Assembly: GCF_024679095.1 (NCBI RefSeq)
Contig: NC_066517.1
Coordinates: forward strand, 1,490,443 to 1,554,442
DNA length: 64,000 nt
Direction of reading: 5' to 3'
Source of the DNA: Eriocheir sinensis
Taxonomy: Eukaryota; Arthropoda; Malacostraca; Decapoda; Varunidae
Shown: piece by piece, positions 45,295 through 57,017 of the stretch
Layout: each line of letters opens with the position of its first letter
How positions within the stretch are numbered: the stretch's first letter is position 1
The notes under the pieces: model-generated
What the model was told of the DNA's origin: nothing
Database searches by the model: none
Seen by the model: only the letters and a program-made list of their open reading frames with translations
Made by a program: the position numbers and the translations under genes

Positions 45295-45405
45295 AATTAT
45301 ACTCTTTTTTTTGTATGAGGGCAGTGATTAGCGGGCATTTTCTGAATCATCTTTGGTTTCTTTTTGCCCTTGAGCTGCTTCCTCTACTGTAAAAGGAGGA
45401 GCAGA
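45295..45405 (+). repeat. Dispersed family-R copy
   Basis: A T-run, then AGGGCAGTGATTAGCGGGCA, GCCCTTGAGCTGCTTCCTCT and ACTGTAAAA, matching 36.7-37.5 kb and 28.8 kb. Confidence 0.75.
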
Positions 45406-46619
45406 GAATGGGGGAGGGAGGCAGGCCCGCTAACCACCTCCGCTGGCTAGGCTATTGTTAAGTTTCCTCCCGACGCCGTTTTCTTTCCATTAATTTCCCA
45501 GTAGACATTAATTGAAATAGTCACAACACATAAATACGAACAAAAGTAGCAGGCCTCCTAAAACGCCTTCAAGCCTAGTATTCATGGCCACACATACAGC
45601 ACACATGAACTTATGAATAAACACCCACCCACCCTCAGGAACCTATAATATCAGGTACAAAACGGTGACGTAACTAGCGCGAGGCGGGAGGGACGCGAGG
45701 TGCCATGTGCAAATGACCTTATCGCTGACTCATGCTTCTAATCTCACTTAGCATAATGCCTAAGCGGATCAACTCAGGGCCATTCATTGGAAGTAACACG
45801 GCAAAATAGTTGTTGATTACGTGGGAATTCCTGACGGTGAGGATTGTTCCATGCGGCAAGGCGGCCGTGGCGTGGTGCAGGGGCCTGGTGAGGGACCGAG
45901 AGGGTCACCATATATGCCTTGTTTAACCCCCTACGGAGCCTGCCCCACGCCTCCATCAATAGTCACAGGTGCATTACACATAAACTTATACACACACGGA
46001 TCTACTACCCGAAAAACACTCAAAATTTACTTAGAAAAATCAAGAAAAGCGTCGAGTGGCTCACCTGACGGGACCCTCGCCATGGAAGCAGAGGCGGAGG
46101 TGACGCTGACCTTTAACCCGATGCCAAATCAGTCACTTAAATTTTATTCTGTTTGTTTCTCAGCGTGCTAAATGGATTACAACTAGCATAAAAAGGACCG
46201 AAATCGCAATATGGCTATAAACAGATACACACGTAGGTGTTGGTAATGAAAAAAACGACCCTGAAGTTTGGCAAGGCCGCAAGGCGAAGCACCACGGCAT
46301 GACTGGGCGAGAGCTTCGAGACATTAAAAGAACTCGAATTTTGTTTTGTTCTGCTTCGTCACGTTAGATTCATCGCAAATAGAGTTAGATAGAATGTGTG
46401 TATGTCAGTTGCTTGTGTCGCATGGAGCATAACATCCGGAAAATACGTAAAATAATGAATGACTGCAAGCAGGTGGACGGAGGGTTACTTTTGCCTTGAC
46501 GTCTGCACCTCGTCCATGCCTGCCAGCTTACCTCCAGCGACTTAATTTTCCGTGTTTATTCCAATGACCGTGACTCTTCCACTTAATTCACCGCATGTTT
46601 GAACTCGTATTTTAGAACA
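45406..46619. other. No gene recognised; unique sequence
   Basis: The best open frame is 45821-46171 (plus, 116 codons, GGRGVVQGPGEGPRGSPYMP...). It has no recognisable domain and no visible splice or promoter signals. This is one of the few non-repetitive stretches in the window, so a missed exon here is possible. Confidence 0.35.
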
Positions 46620-46647
46620 GTGTGTGTGTGTGTGTGTGTGTGTGTGT
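46620..46647 (+). repeat. (GT)14 microsatellite
   Basis: Short GT run. Confidence 0.95.
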
Positions 46648-47439
46648 CATTCACCACCATGGCCTGAGAGAGAGGAGTCCACGTGCTTATTTATGTGGGA
46701 GGAGTCTAGACGGGTGGGTAGGCCGTGCACGCGCTGTTACGACAATGACAACTCTAGGCACGGACTCACGGAGGAACCAGTGACGCCACACACGGTAGGT
46801 GACTCCTGTGTATCCGTGAGTGTCCGTGTGTGTTGGTGCATCCGTGCTCGTGTACGTAGATCCCCGGGCACCGAGGCGACGCGAAGCTGGCCAGGCGATG
46901 CTGCAAGTACGTGGTGTTACTGATATCGTCCCTGGGCGGTGATAAGGGACGGGGAGTGAGGGGGAGGAGGAGGAAGTTAGGAAGACATTTGATATGGTTG
47001 GTAATTTAGACTGTAGTGGAGAGGAAGGGTGAAATATTAGTAAGGCTGTAAGGAACTGTACGTGGGGTTACTTTGTTCGTTATATCGTCTTTTATCATTC
47101 GGTATTTTTGTCTATCGTAGTGGAGAGGGAGGGTGAACTATTAATGAGGTTTTACATAGAGATGATCTTGAGTTTACTTCACGGTAAAGGATCCCTGGGG
47201 TGAGTTGTGATTTACTTGGGGACACTCTTCCTCCTCCCTTCCCTCCATCCCTCCATTTCTCTTGTCTCCAGGTGATTTGTGTTCTTTCGTTTTCTTGATT
47301 GTGTTTGGGACGTTGTTGTGCTGTTTTGTGGTTGTTTTAATGCCTTACATGCGGCTGTTTTATGTCACGGCTTTCGTTGTGATGGATAGCCTTATGAGGG
47401 GTTGGTTTGATGAGTGACCGTAATAATGCTTGCTGGGCT

Positions 47440-47442
<3 letters not shown>
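46648..47442. other. No gene recognised; unique sequence
   Basis: Mixed composition. CACACGGTAGGTGACT near 46788 resembles a splice donor, but there is no supported exon. 47010-47135 repeats GTAGTGGAGAGG.AGGGTGAA.TATTA, a short diverged duplication. Confidence 0.35.

Positions 47443-47479
<37 letters not shown>
47443..47479 (+). repeat. (CA)18 microsatellite
   Basis: Directly precedes the long two-module array. Confidence 0.95.
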
Positions 47480-50400
47480 GGGAAATAAGGTAAAAGCTTT
47501 AGAATGTCAGAGGACCTTGTTGCGTGTGTCGTCATCAGAGTGTCAATCCACTGTTGAGAGAGTGTCAGGATGCCTTGTTGCGTGGGTCGTCATCAGTGTC
47601 AGTCCATTGTTCAGAGAGTGTCCAGAGAGTGTCAGGGTGCCTTGTTGCGTGGGTCGTCATCAGTGTCAGTCCATTGTTCAGAGAGTGTCCAGAGAGTGTC
47701 AGGATGCCTTGTTGCGTGGGTCGTCATCAGCGTCAGTCCATTGTTCAGAGAGTGTCCAGGGAGTGTCAGGGTGCCTTGTTGCGTGGGTCGTCATAAGAGT
47801 GTCAGTCCATGTTGTTTATTTTCGTATTTTTTTCTGTAGTATCGTTTCTTCGGTGTTATTTATTTTCCGTTTCCTGGTGTTGTGCAGGCTAGCTATATCG
47901 CCTTATCTTGGTGCTGTATGCTGCTCAGGATGAGTCTCCCTCACCCCAGAGAAGTCAGCAACCCTACCCAACACACAACACCAAAGGCCTTAATGCTAGA
48001 TTTTTTTTTTTTTATCCTTTTCTTGATGTTGTGTTTCTATCACTATTATTCTCTTGATGTTTCTTTTGTTATCCATTCTTCGGTGTTATTTTCTTTTTCG
48101 TTTCCTGGTGTTGTGCAGGCTAGCTGTATCGCCTTATCTTGGTGCTGTATGCTGCTCAGGATGAGTCTCCCTCACCCCAGAGAAGTCAGCAACCCTACCC
48201 AACACACAACACCAAAGGCCTTAATGCTAGATTTTTTTTTTTTATCCTTTTCTTGATGTTGAGTTTCTATCAGTTCTTTATTCTGTTGAGTTTCTATCAG
48301 TTCTTTATTCTCATGTTATTTTTTCTGTAATATCCATCCTTCGCTGTTATTTTTCTTTATTTTCCGTTTCCTGGTGTTGTGCAGGCTAGCTGTATCGCCT
48401 TATCTTGGTGCTGTATGCTGCTCAGGATGAGTCTCCCTCACCCCAGAGGAGTCAGCAACCCTACCCAACACACAACACCAAAGGACTTACTATGCTAGAT
48501 TTTTTTCCTTTTCTTGATTTTGCGTTTCTATCACCTCCTAATTTTTGTGTTCTTTATATTGTTATTTTAATTCTTCGGTGTTATTTTCTTTATTTTCCGT
48601 TTCCTGGTGTAGTGCAGGCTAGCTGTATCGCCTTGTCTTGGTGCTGTATGCTGCTCAGGATGAGTCTCCCTCACCCCAGAGGAGTCAGCAACCCTACCCA
48701 ACACACAACACCTAAGGCCTTAATTCTTGCCTTAATGATCTGTTTTCATTTGCATGATGTTGTGTTTCTATCATTTCTTTATTCTCTTATTCCGTTTCAG
48801 TAATATCGTTTCTTCGGTTATTTTTTTCTGTTTCCTGATCTTATGCAGGCTAGCTATATTGCCTTATCTTGGTGCTGTATGCTGCTCAGGATGAGTCTCC
48901 CTCACCCCAGAGAAGTCAGCAACCCTACCCAACACACAACACCAAAGGCCTTACTAGCTAGTTTTTTTTTCCTTTTCTTGATGTTGTGTTTCTATCACTT
49001 CCTTATTTTCGTGTTCTTTTTATTGTAATTTTAATTCTTTGGTGTTATTTTACTTTATTTTCCGTTTCATTGTGTTGTGCAGGCTAGCTGTATCGCCTTA
49101 TCTTGGTGCTGTATGCTGCTCAGGATGAGTCTCCCTCACCCCAGAGAAGTCAGCAACCCTACCAACACACAACACCAAAGGACTTACTATGCTAGATTTT
49201 TGTCCTTTTCTTGATTTTGCGTTTCTATCACTTCTTTATTTTCGTGTTCTTTATATTGTAATTTTAATTCTTCGGTGTTATTTTCTTTATTTTCCGTTTC
49301 CTGGTGTTGTGCAGGCTAGCTGTATCGCCTTGTCTTGGTGCTGTATGCTGCTCAGGATGAGTCTCCCTCACCCCAGAGGAGTCAGCAACCCTACCCAACA
49401 CACAACACCAAAGGCCTTAATTCTTGCCTTAATGATTTGTTTTCATTTGCATGATGTTGTGTTTCTATCACTTCTTTATTCTCTTATTCCTTTTCAGTAA
49501 TATCGTTTTTTCGGTTATTTATTTTCCGTTTCCTGGTGTTGTGCAGGCTAGCTGTATCGCCTTATCTTGGTGCTGTATGCTGCTCAGGATGAATCTCCCT
49601 CACCCCAGAGGAGTCAGGAACCTTACCCAACACTCAACACCAAAGGACTTCCTCGCTTGATTTTTTTCCTTTTCTTGATTTTGCGTTTCTATCACTTTCT
49701 TATTTTCGTGCTCTTTTTATTGTAATTTTAATTCTTCGGTGTTATTTTCTTTATTTTCCGTTTCCTTGTGTTGGCTAGCTGTATCGCCTTATCTTGGTGC
49801 TGTATGCTGCTCAGGATGAGTCTCCCTCACCCCAGAGAAGTCAATAACCCTACCCAACACACAACACCAAAGGCCTTACTCTACTAGATTTTTTTTCTCT
49901 CTTTTCCTTGATGTTGTGTTTCAGGCGATATTAAAGGGAAACCTTGTTGCCTCAGTGGTCATCAGAGCGTCAATCCATTGTTCAGAGAGTGTCCAGGGAG
50001 TGTCAGGGGGCCTTGTTGCGTGGGTCGTTATCAGAGTGTCAATCCATTGTTCAGAGAGTGTCCAGGGAGTGTTAGGGTGCCTTGTTGCGTGGGTCGTCAT
50101 CAGAGTGTCAGTCCATGTTGTTTATTTTCGTATTGTTTTTCTGTAATATCGTTTCTTCGGTGTTATTTATTTTCCGTTTCCTGGTGTTGTGCAGGCTAGC
50201 TATATCGCCTTATCTTGGTGCTGTATGCTGCTCAGGATGAGTCTCCCTCACCCCAGAGGAGTCAGCAACCCTACCCAACACACAACACCTAAGGCCTTAA
50301 TGCTAGATTTTTTTTCTTTTCGTGATGTTGTGTTTCTACCATTTCTTTATTCTCGTGTTATTTTATTCAGTAATATCCTTTCTTCGATGTTATTTTTCTC

Positions 50401-53400
50401 TATTTTCCGTTTCCTGGTGTTGTGCAGTCTAGCTATATCGCCTTGTCTTGGTGCTGTATGCTGCTCAGGATGAGTCTCCCTCACCCCAGAGGAGTCAGCA
50501 ACCCTACCCAACACACAACACCAAAGGACTTACTATGCTAGATTTTTTTTCCTTTTCTTGATTTTGCGTTTCTATCACTTCTTTATTTTCGTGTTCTTTA
50601 TACTGTAATTTTAATTCTTCGGTGTTATTTTACTTTATTTTCCGTTTCATTGTGTTGTGCAGGCTAGCTGTATCGCCTTATCTTGATGCTGTATGCTGCT
50701 AAGGATGAGTCACCCTCACCCCAGAGGAGTCAGAGGAGTCAGCAACCTTACCCAACACTCAACACCAAAGGACTTCCTCGCTAGATTTTTTTCCTTTTCT
50801 TGATTTTGCGTTTCTATCACTTCCTTATTTTCGTGCTCTTTTTATTGTAATTTTAATTCTTCGGTGTTATTTTCTTTATTTTCCGTTTCCTTGTGTTGGG
50901 TAGCTGTATCGCCTCATCTTGGTGCTGTATGCTGCTCAGGATGAGTCTCCCTCACCCCAGAGGAGTCAGAGGAGTTAGCAACCCTACCCAACACTCAACA
51001 TCAAAGGACTTACTATGCTAGATTTTTGTCCTTTTCTTGATTTTGCGTTTCTATCACTTCTTTATTTTCGTGTTCTTTATATTGTAATCTTTATTTTTCG
51101 GTGTTATTTTCTTTATTTTCCGTTTCCTTGTGTTGGCTAGCTGTATCGCCTCATCTTGGTGCTGTATGCTGCTCAGGATGAGTCTCCCTCACCCCAGAGG
51201 AGTCAGCAACCATACCCAACACACAACACCAGCTTTTTTTTTTCCTCTCTTTTCCTTGACGTTGTGTTTCAGGCGATATTAAAGGGAAACCTTGTTGCCT
51301 CAGTCGTCATCAGAGTGTCAATCCATTGTTTAGAGAGTGTCCAGGGAGTGTCAGGGGGCCATGTTGCGTGGGTCGTCATCAGAGTGTCAATCTATATTTC
51401 AGAGTGTCCAGAGAGTGTCAGGGGGCCTTGTTGCGTGGGTCGTCATCAGAGTGTCAGTCCATTGTTCAGAGAGTGGTCAGGGGAATGTCAGGGTGCCTTG
51501 TTGCGTGGGTCGTCATCAGAGTGTCAGTCCATGTTGTTTATTTTCGTATTCTTTTTCTGTAATATCGTTTCTTCGGTGTTATTTATTTTCCGTTTCCTGG
51601 TGTTGTGCAGGCTAGCTGTATCGCCTTATCTTGGTGCTGTATGCTGCTCAGGATGAGTCTCCCTCACCCCAGAGGAGTCAGCAACCCTACCCAACACACA
51701 ACACCTAAGGCCTTAATGCTAGATTTTTTTTCTTTTCGTGATGTTGTGTTTCTACCATTTCTTTATTCTCGTGTTATTTTATTCAGTAATATCCTTTCTT
51801 CGATGTTATTTTTCTCTATTTTTTGTTTCCTGGTGTTGTGCAGTCTAGCTATATCGCCTTATCTTGGTGCTGTATGCTGCTCAGGATGAGTCTCCCTCAC
51901 CCCAGGGGAGTCAGCAACCCTACCCAACACACAACACCAAAGGCCTTAATGCTAGATTTTTTTTTCTCTCTTTTCCTTGATGTTGTATTTCAGACGATAT
52001 TAAAGGGAAACCTTGTTGCCTCAGTGGTCATCAGAGTGTCAATCCATTGTTCAGAGAGTGTCCAGGGAGTGTCAGGGTGCCTTGTTGCGTGGGTCGTCAT
52101 CAGTGTCAATCCATTGTTCAGAGAGTGGTCAGGGGAATGTCAGGGTGCCTTGTTGCGTGGGTCGTCATCAGAGTGTCAGTCCATGTTGTTTATTTTCGCA
52201 TTCTTTTTCTGTAATATCGTTTCTTCGGTTTTATTTATTTTCCGTTTCCTGGTGTTGTGAAGGCTAGCTGTATCGCCTTATCTTGATGCTGTATGCTGCT
52301 CAGGATGAGTCTCCCTCACCCCAGAGGAATCAGCAACCCTACCCAACACACAACACCAAAGGACTTAATATGCTAGATTTTTCTTCTCCTTTTTTTGATG
52401 TTGTGTTTCTATCACCTCCTTATTTTCGTGTTCTTTATATTGTAATCTTAATTCTTCGGTGTTATTTTACTTTATTTTCCGTTTGATTGAGTTGTACAGA
52501 TTAGCTGTATCGCCTTACCTTGGTGATGTATGCTGCTCAGGATGAGTCTCCCTCACCCCCAGAGGAGTCAGCAACCCTACCCAACACACAACACCAAAGG
52601 CCTTAATGCTAGATTTTTCTTCTCCTTTTCTTGATGTTGTGTTTCTATCACTTCTTTATTTTCGTGTTCTTTATATTGTTTTCGTGTTCTTTATATTGTA
52701 ATCTTAATTCTTCGGTGTTATTTTCTTTATTTTCCGTTTCCTTGTGTTGGCTAACTGTATCGCCTTATCTTGGTGCTGTATGCTGCTCAGGATGAGTCTC
52801 CCTCACCCCACAGAAGTCAGCAACCCTACCCAACACACAACACCAAAGGCCTTACTCTGCTAGATGTTTTTCTCTCTTTCCTTGATGTTGTGTTTCAGGC
52901 GATATTAAAGGGAAACCTTGCTGCCTCAGTCGTCATCAGAGTGTCAGTCCATTGTTCAGAGAGTGTCCAGGGAGTGTCCAGGGTGCCTTGTTGCGTGGGT
53001 CGTCATCAGAGTGTCAATCCATATTTCAGAGTGTCCAGAGAGTGTCAGGGGGCCTTGTTGCGTGGGTCGTCATCAGAGTGTCAATCCATTGTTCAGAGAG
53101 TGTCCAGGGAGTGTCCAGGGTGCCTTGTTGCGTGGGTCGTCATCAGAGCGTCGATCCATATTTCAGAGTGTCCAGAGAGTGTCAGGGGGCCTTGTTGCAT
53201 GGGTCGTCATCAGAGTGTCAACCCATTGTTCAGAGAGTGTCCAGAGAGTGTCAGGGTGCCTTGTTGCGTGGGTCGTCATCAGAGTGTCAGTCCATGTTGT
53301 TTATTTTCGTATTCTTTTTCTGTAATATCGTTTCTTCGGTGTTATTTATTTTCCGTTTCCTGTGTTGTGCAGGCTAGCTGTATCGCCTTGTCTTGGTGCT

Positions 53401-54565
53401 GTATGCTGCTCAGGATGAGTCTCCCTCACCCCAGAGGAGTCAGCAACCCTACCCAACACACAACACCAAAGGCCTTAATGCTAGATTTTTTTTTCCTTTT
53501 CTTGATGTTGAGTTTCTATCAGTTCTTTATTCTCATGTTATTTTTTCTGTAATATCCATTCTTCGGTGTTATTTATTTTCCGTTTCCTGGTGTTGTGCAG
53601 GCTAGCTGTATTGCCTTGTCTTGGTGCTGTATGCTGCTCAGGATGAGTCTCCTTCACCCCAGAGGAGTCAGCAACCCTACCCAACACACAACACCAAAGG
53701 CCTTAATGCTAGATTTTTTTTCCTTTTCTTGATTTTGCGTTTATATCACTTTATTATTCTCATGATGTTTTTTTCTTATCCATTCTTTGTTGTTATTTTT
53801 TTCCGTTTCCTGGTGTTGTGCAGGCTAGCTGTATCGCCTTGTCTTGGTGCTGTATGCTGCTCAGGATGAGTCTCCCTCACCCCAGAGGAGTCAGCAACCC
53901 TACCCAACACACAACACCAAAGGCCTTAATGCTTGCCTCAATGATTTGTCTTCAGTTTCATGATGTTGTTTTTTTATCACTTCTTTATTCTCGTGTTATT
54001 TTTTTCATTAACATCCATTCTTCGGTGTTATTTTTTCCGTTTCCTGGTGTTGTGCAGGCTAGCTGTATCGCCTTATCTTGGTGCTGTATGCTGCTCAGGA
54101 TGAGTCTCCCTCACCCCAGAGGAGTCAGCAACCCTACCCAACACACAACACCAAAGGCCTTAATGCTAGATTTTTTTCCCTTTTCTTGATTTTGCGTTTC
54201 TATCACTTCTTTATTTTCGTGTTCTATTGTGATTTTAAATTTTCGGTGTTATTTTCTTTATTTTCCGTTTCCTTGTGTTGGTTAGCTATATCGCTTTATC
54301 TTGGTGCTGTATGCTGCTCAGGATGAGTCTCCTTCACCCCAGAGGAGTCAGCAACCCTACCCAACACACAACACCAAAGGTCTTAATTCTAGATTTTTTT
54401 CTCTCTTTTCATTGATGTTGTGTTTCAGGCGATAATCAAGGGAAACCTTTTTGCCTCAGTCGTCATCAGAGTGTCCGTCCATTGTTCAGAGAGTGTCCAG
54501 GGAGTGTCAGGGTGCCTTGTTGCGTGGGTCGTCATCAGTGTGTCCGTGCCTTTGTGCGTGCTTGC
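47480..54565 (+). repeat. 7-kb two-module tandem array: 24 x 232-bp units with blocks of 63-bp subunits
   Basis: Module 1 (~232 bp) contains TTCCGTTTCCTGGTGTTGTG, CAGGCTAGCTGTATCGCC, TTGGTGCTGTATGCTGCTC, GTCAGCAACCCTACCCAAC and TTCTTGATGTTGTGTTTC. It starts near 47888, 48119, 48385, 48618, 48849, 49083, 49315, 49547, 49774, 50195, 50428, 50663, 50899, 51136, 51611, 51844, 52263, 52500, 52750, 53373, 53601, 53824, 54058 and 54281. Module 2 (~63-bp subunits with GAGTGTCAATCCATTGTTCA, GAGAGTGTCCAGGGAGTGTC and CCTTGTTGCGTGGGTCGTCA) sits at about 47500-47815, 49922-50115, 51272-51535, 51990-52185, 52898-53300 and 54428-54545. It lengthens the affected units by about 3, 4, 3 and 6 subunits. Confidence 0.95.
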
Positions 54566-55665
54566 GTGTGCACGAGCGTATGTTTTGTGCGTGGCGCCGT
54601 GCTTGCTTGTGTGCATGTGTGTGTTTGCGTGCCTACATGCTTGCATGGGTACGTGCGTTTGTGCGTGAGTGTGTATGCTTGCGTGCGTGTGCGTTCGTGG
54701 GTACGTGATTGCGTGCCTGCTTGCGTGTGTGCTTGCTTGTGTGCTGCGTGGGTGCGAACGTTTGGGGGGTCAGTGCGTGCAAGCGAGTCTTCCTGGTGCG
54801 TGCGTGTGTGCTTGTGTTCGTGCGTGCGTGCGTGCGTGCATTGGGGGTGAGTGCGTGCGTGAGTGGGTTTATCCGTTCATTCGTGCGTGTGTTCTTGCGT
54901 TCTTCCGTGCGAGCGTGCGTTGGGGGTGAGTGCGTGCGAGCGTGTGTTAATCCGTTCATTCGTGCGTGTGTTCTTGCGTTCGTCCGTGCGAGCGTGCGTT
55001 GGGGGTGAGTGCGTGCGAGCGTGTGTTTATCCGTTCCTCCGTGCGTGTGTTCTTGCGTTCGTCCGTGCGAGCGTGCGTTGGGGGTGAGTGCGTGCGAGCG
55101 TGTGTTAATCCGTTCATTCGTGCGTGTGTACTTGCGTTCGTCCGTGCGAGCGTGCGTTGGGGGTGAGTGCGTGCGAGCGTGTGTTCATCCGTTCGTTCGT
55201 GCGTGTGTACTTGGGTTCGTCCGTGCGAGCGTGCGTTGGGGGTGAGTGCGTGCGAGCGTGTGTTCATCCGTTTGTTAGTGCGTGTGTTCTTGCGTTCGTC
55301 CGTGCGAGCGTGCGTTGGGGGTGAGTGCGTGCGAGCGTGTGTTCATCCGTTCGTTCTTGCGTGTGTTCTTGCGAGCGTGCGTTGGGGGTGAGTGCGTGCG
55401 AGCGTGTGTTCATCCGTTCCTTCGTGCGCGTGTTCTTGCGAGCGTGCGTTGGGGACTGAGTGCGTGCTGGCGTGCGTTGTGGGGTGAGTGCGTGCGTGCG
55501 TGCGTGGGTGCGTTCGGGAGTGAGTGCGTGCTGGCGTGCGTTGGGGGCGAGTGTATGCGAGCGTGCGTTGGGGAGTGAGTGCGTGCTGGCGTGCGTTAGG
55601 GGCGAGTGTGTGCGAGCGTGCGTTGGGGAGTGAGTGCGTGCTGGCGTGCGTGCGTGCTGCGTGAG
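54566..55665 (+). repeat. TGCG-rich array with 79-bp period
   Basis: After an irregular GTGCGTGC stretch, the word GCGTTGGGGGTGAGTGCGTG has its TGGGGG at 54921, 55000, 55079, 55158, 55237, 55316 and 55385: five exact 79-bp steps and one of 69. Units also share CGTCCGTGCGAGCGTGCG. The distal part (55440-55660) has shorter ~60-bp units with GTGCTGGCGTGCGTT. It arises directly from the last 63-bp subunit (GTCGTCATCAGTGTGTCCGTG). All frames are open because the unit lacks stops and is not a multiple of three. Confidence 0.93.
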
Positions 55666-55762
55666 TTAAGGGAATAACACCCGAGAACTTTTCCTGTTGC
55701 ACCAGGAGCAGACCGACACATGCTTCGGGAGCGGCCCTCGGGAGTTGCTTCAACCCTCCACA

Positions 55763-56025
55763 TTTTTTGTTCCTTTTTGGAGGGAGGCCTTCCTCTCCTC
55801 TTTGTGTTCCTTTTTGGAGGGAGGCCTTCCTCTCCTCTTTGTGTTCCTTTTTGGAGGGAGGCCTTCCTCCCCTCTTTTTGTTCCTTTTTGGAGGGAGGCC
55901 TTCCTCCCCTCTTTTTGTTCCTTTTTGGAGGGAGGCCTTCCTCCCCTCTTTTTGTTCCTTTTTGGAGGGAGGCCTTCCTCCCCTCTTTTTGTTCCTTTTT
56001 GGAGGGAGGCCTTCCTCTCCTCTTC
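55763..56025 (+). repeat. 37-bp tandem repeat, 7 units
   Basis: TTCCTTTTTGGAGGGAGGCC has its GGAGGG at 55779, 55816, 55853, 55890, 55927, 55964 and 56001, exact 37-bp spacing. Each unit holds a small hairpin (GGGAGG, CCTT, CCTCCC). Units differ only by TCTCC/TCCCC and GTG/TTG variants. Confidence 0.96.
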
Positions 56026-56404
56026 CTTCTTCTCAGAAGGATTCCTCTCATTTCAATGCAGGGAAGTCTCTCCCTGTAGGGAAACATTCCTCTGCATGGC
56101 AGAGTCTATCGTCTAGGCCCTAGGGGGCCATCCCTTCCAGGGTGCTTCGGCCATGGCGTTCGTTGCCTCCAGTCGCAGTACGCTGGCGGCCTCCTCCTCC
56201 TCCTCTCCTCCCGCCGCCGTACTTCCCTACCAGCGGGTGGCGCTGCCACGGGAGTTTGATTTCTTGAGATGGAGTCACCTTTTTCCTTTTTCTTACCCTG
56301 TATAGGGTCGAGATTTACCACATCACCTCGGTTTGCGATATGCCGTTTTAGGGAGCTCGGAGTTGACATTGCATAGGGCGAAATCTAGAGCTAGTTGCAC
56401 TCTT
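56026..56404. other. No gene recognised
   Basis: GC-rich, with internal inverted words such as GGGAAGTCTCTCCCTGTAGGG near 56072. No supported gene. Confidence 0.4.
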
Positions 56405-56530
56405 TGTAGGGAAGATCGCTAAGGGAGCTGATTGGCTGGATGGAGGGAGGGAGATATTAGCTAAGGGAGCTGATTGACTGGATGGAGGGAGGGTGTGCTT
56501 TGCTACGGGAGCTGATTGGCTGGGTGGAAG
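56405..56530 (+). repeat. ~50-bp repeat, 3 units
   Basis: GGGAGCTGATTGGCTGGATGG or a variant occurs near 56424, 56466 and 56506, with GGAGGGAGG after the first two. Confidence 0.8.
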
Positions 56531-56719
56531 GTCTTATTAATAAAGGAATCTTCGCCTCGGTTCGCCTGTTTGAAAAGCCTCTCGTTAAAGTTGCCGGGGT
56601 ATTCACGGACCGTTTTGTGATCCTAGTGATGGCTGTACACGCCTTCAGCGTCATGAATGGTGAAGTCACCCGTGACAACTTGGCCAAGCTTCTCTGCGGC
56701 CTTGGGAAATAGTCGTAAT

Positions 56720-56720
<1 letters not shown>
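56531..56720 (+). other. Unrecognised sequence with a short open frame
   Basis: The plus frame 56482-56712 ends ...GEVTRDNLAKLLCGLGK. CGGCCTTGGGAAATAG resembles GTGGCCTTGGGAAACAG at 28994, and AAGCCTCTCGTTAAAGTTG resembles the 59.4-kb repeat, so this looks like assorted dispersed-repeat pieces. Confidence 0.4.
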
Positions 56721-56768
<48 letters not shown>

Positions 56769-56961
56769 CTTCCTTAACTTTGCTTTTCTTTTTTTTTCTT
56801 CTCCTCCTCCTCTTTGCTTCCTCCATTCTTTATTTAATTTCTTTTTTTATCTCCATCTTTCCTCCTCCTCCTCCTTTTCCCTCTTTTCTCTTCCTCTTTC
56901 TCTCCGCTCTACCTCTTTCTCTTCCTTCCTTCCAGCTTCTTCCCATTCACCCTTTTCTCTT

Positions 56962-57004
<43 letters not shown>

Positions 57005-57017
57005 TCTCTCTCTCTCC
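56721..57017. repeat. (GA)n and (TC)n microsatellites with pyrimidine spacer
   Basis: (GA)n at 56721-56764 and (TC)n at 56968-57017. Confidence 0.93.

Noticed and set aside
45821..46171. 116-codon plus open frame in unique DNA
   Set aside because: No domain, promoter, splice or poly(A) evidence; kept only as an unannotated stretch.
46624..46923. Possible first exon with GTAGGT donor near 46790
   Set aside because: The frame starts inside a (GT)n repeat and no matching acceptor or conserved protein is evident.
47524..54326. Tandem exons of a repeat protein in the 232-bp array
   Set aside because: Acceptor-like AGs recur but no GT donor follows at a constant place, reading frame shifts between units, and module copy number varies.
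54425..55753. Cys/Arg/Val-rich or Thr/His-rich repeat proteins in the TGCG array
   Set aside because: All frames on both strands are open because the 79-bp unit has no stops; no start context or gene signals.
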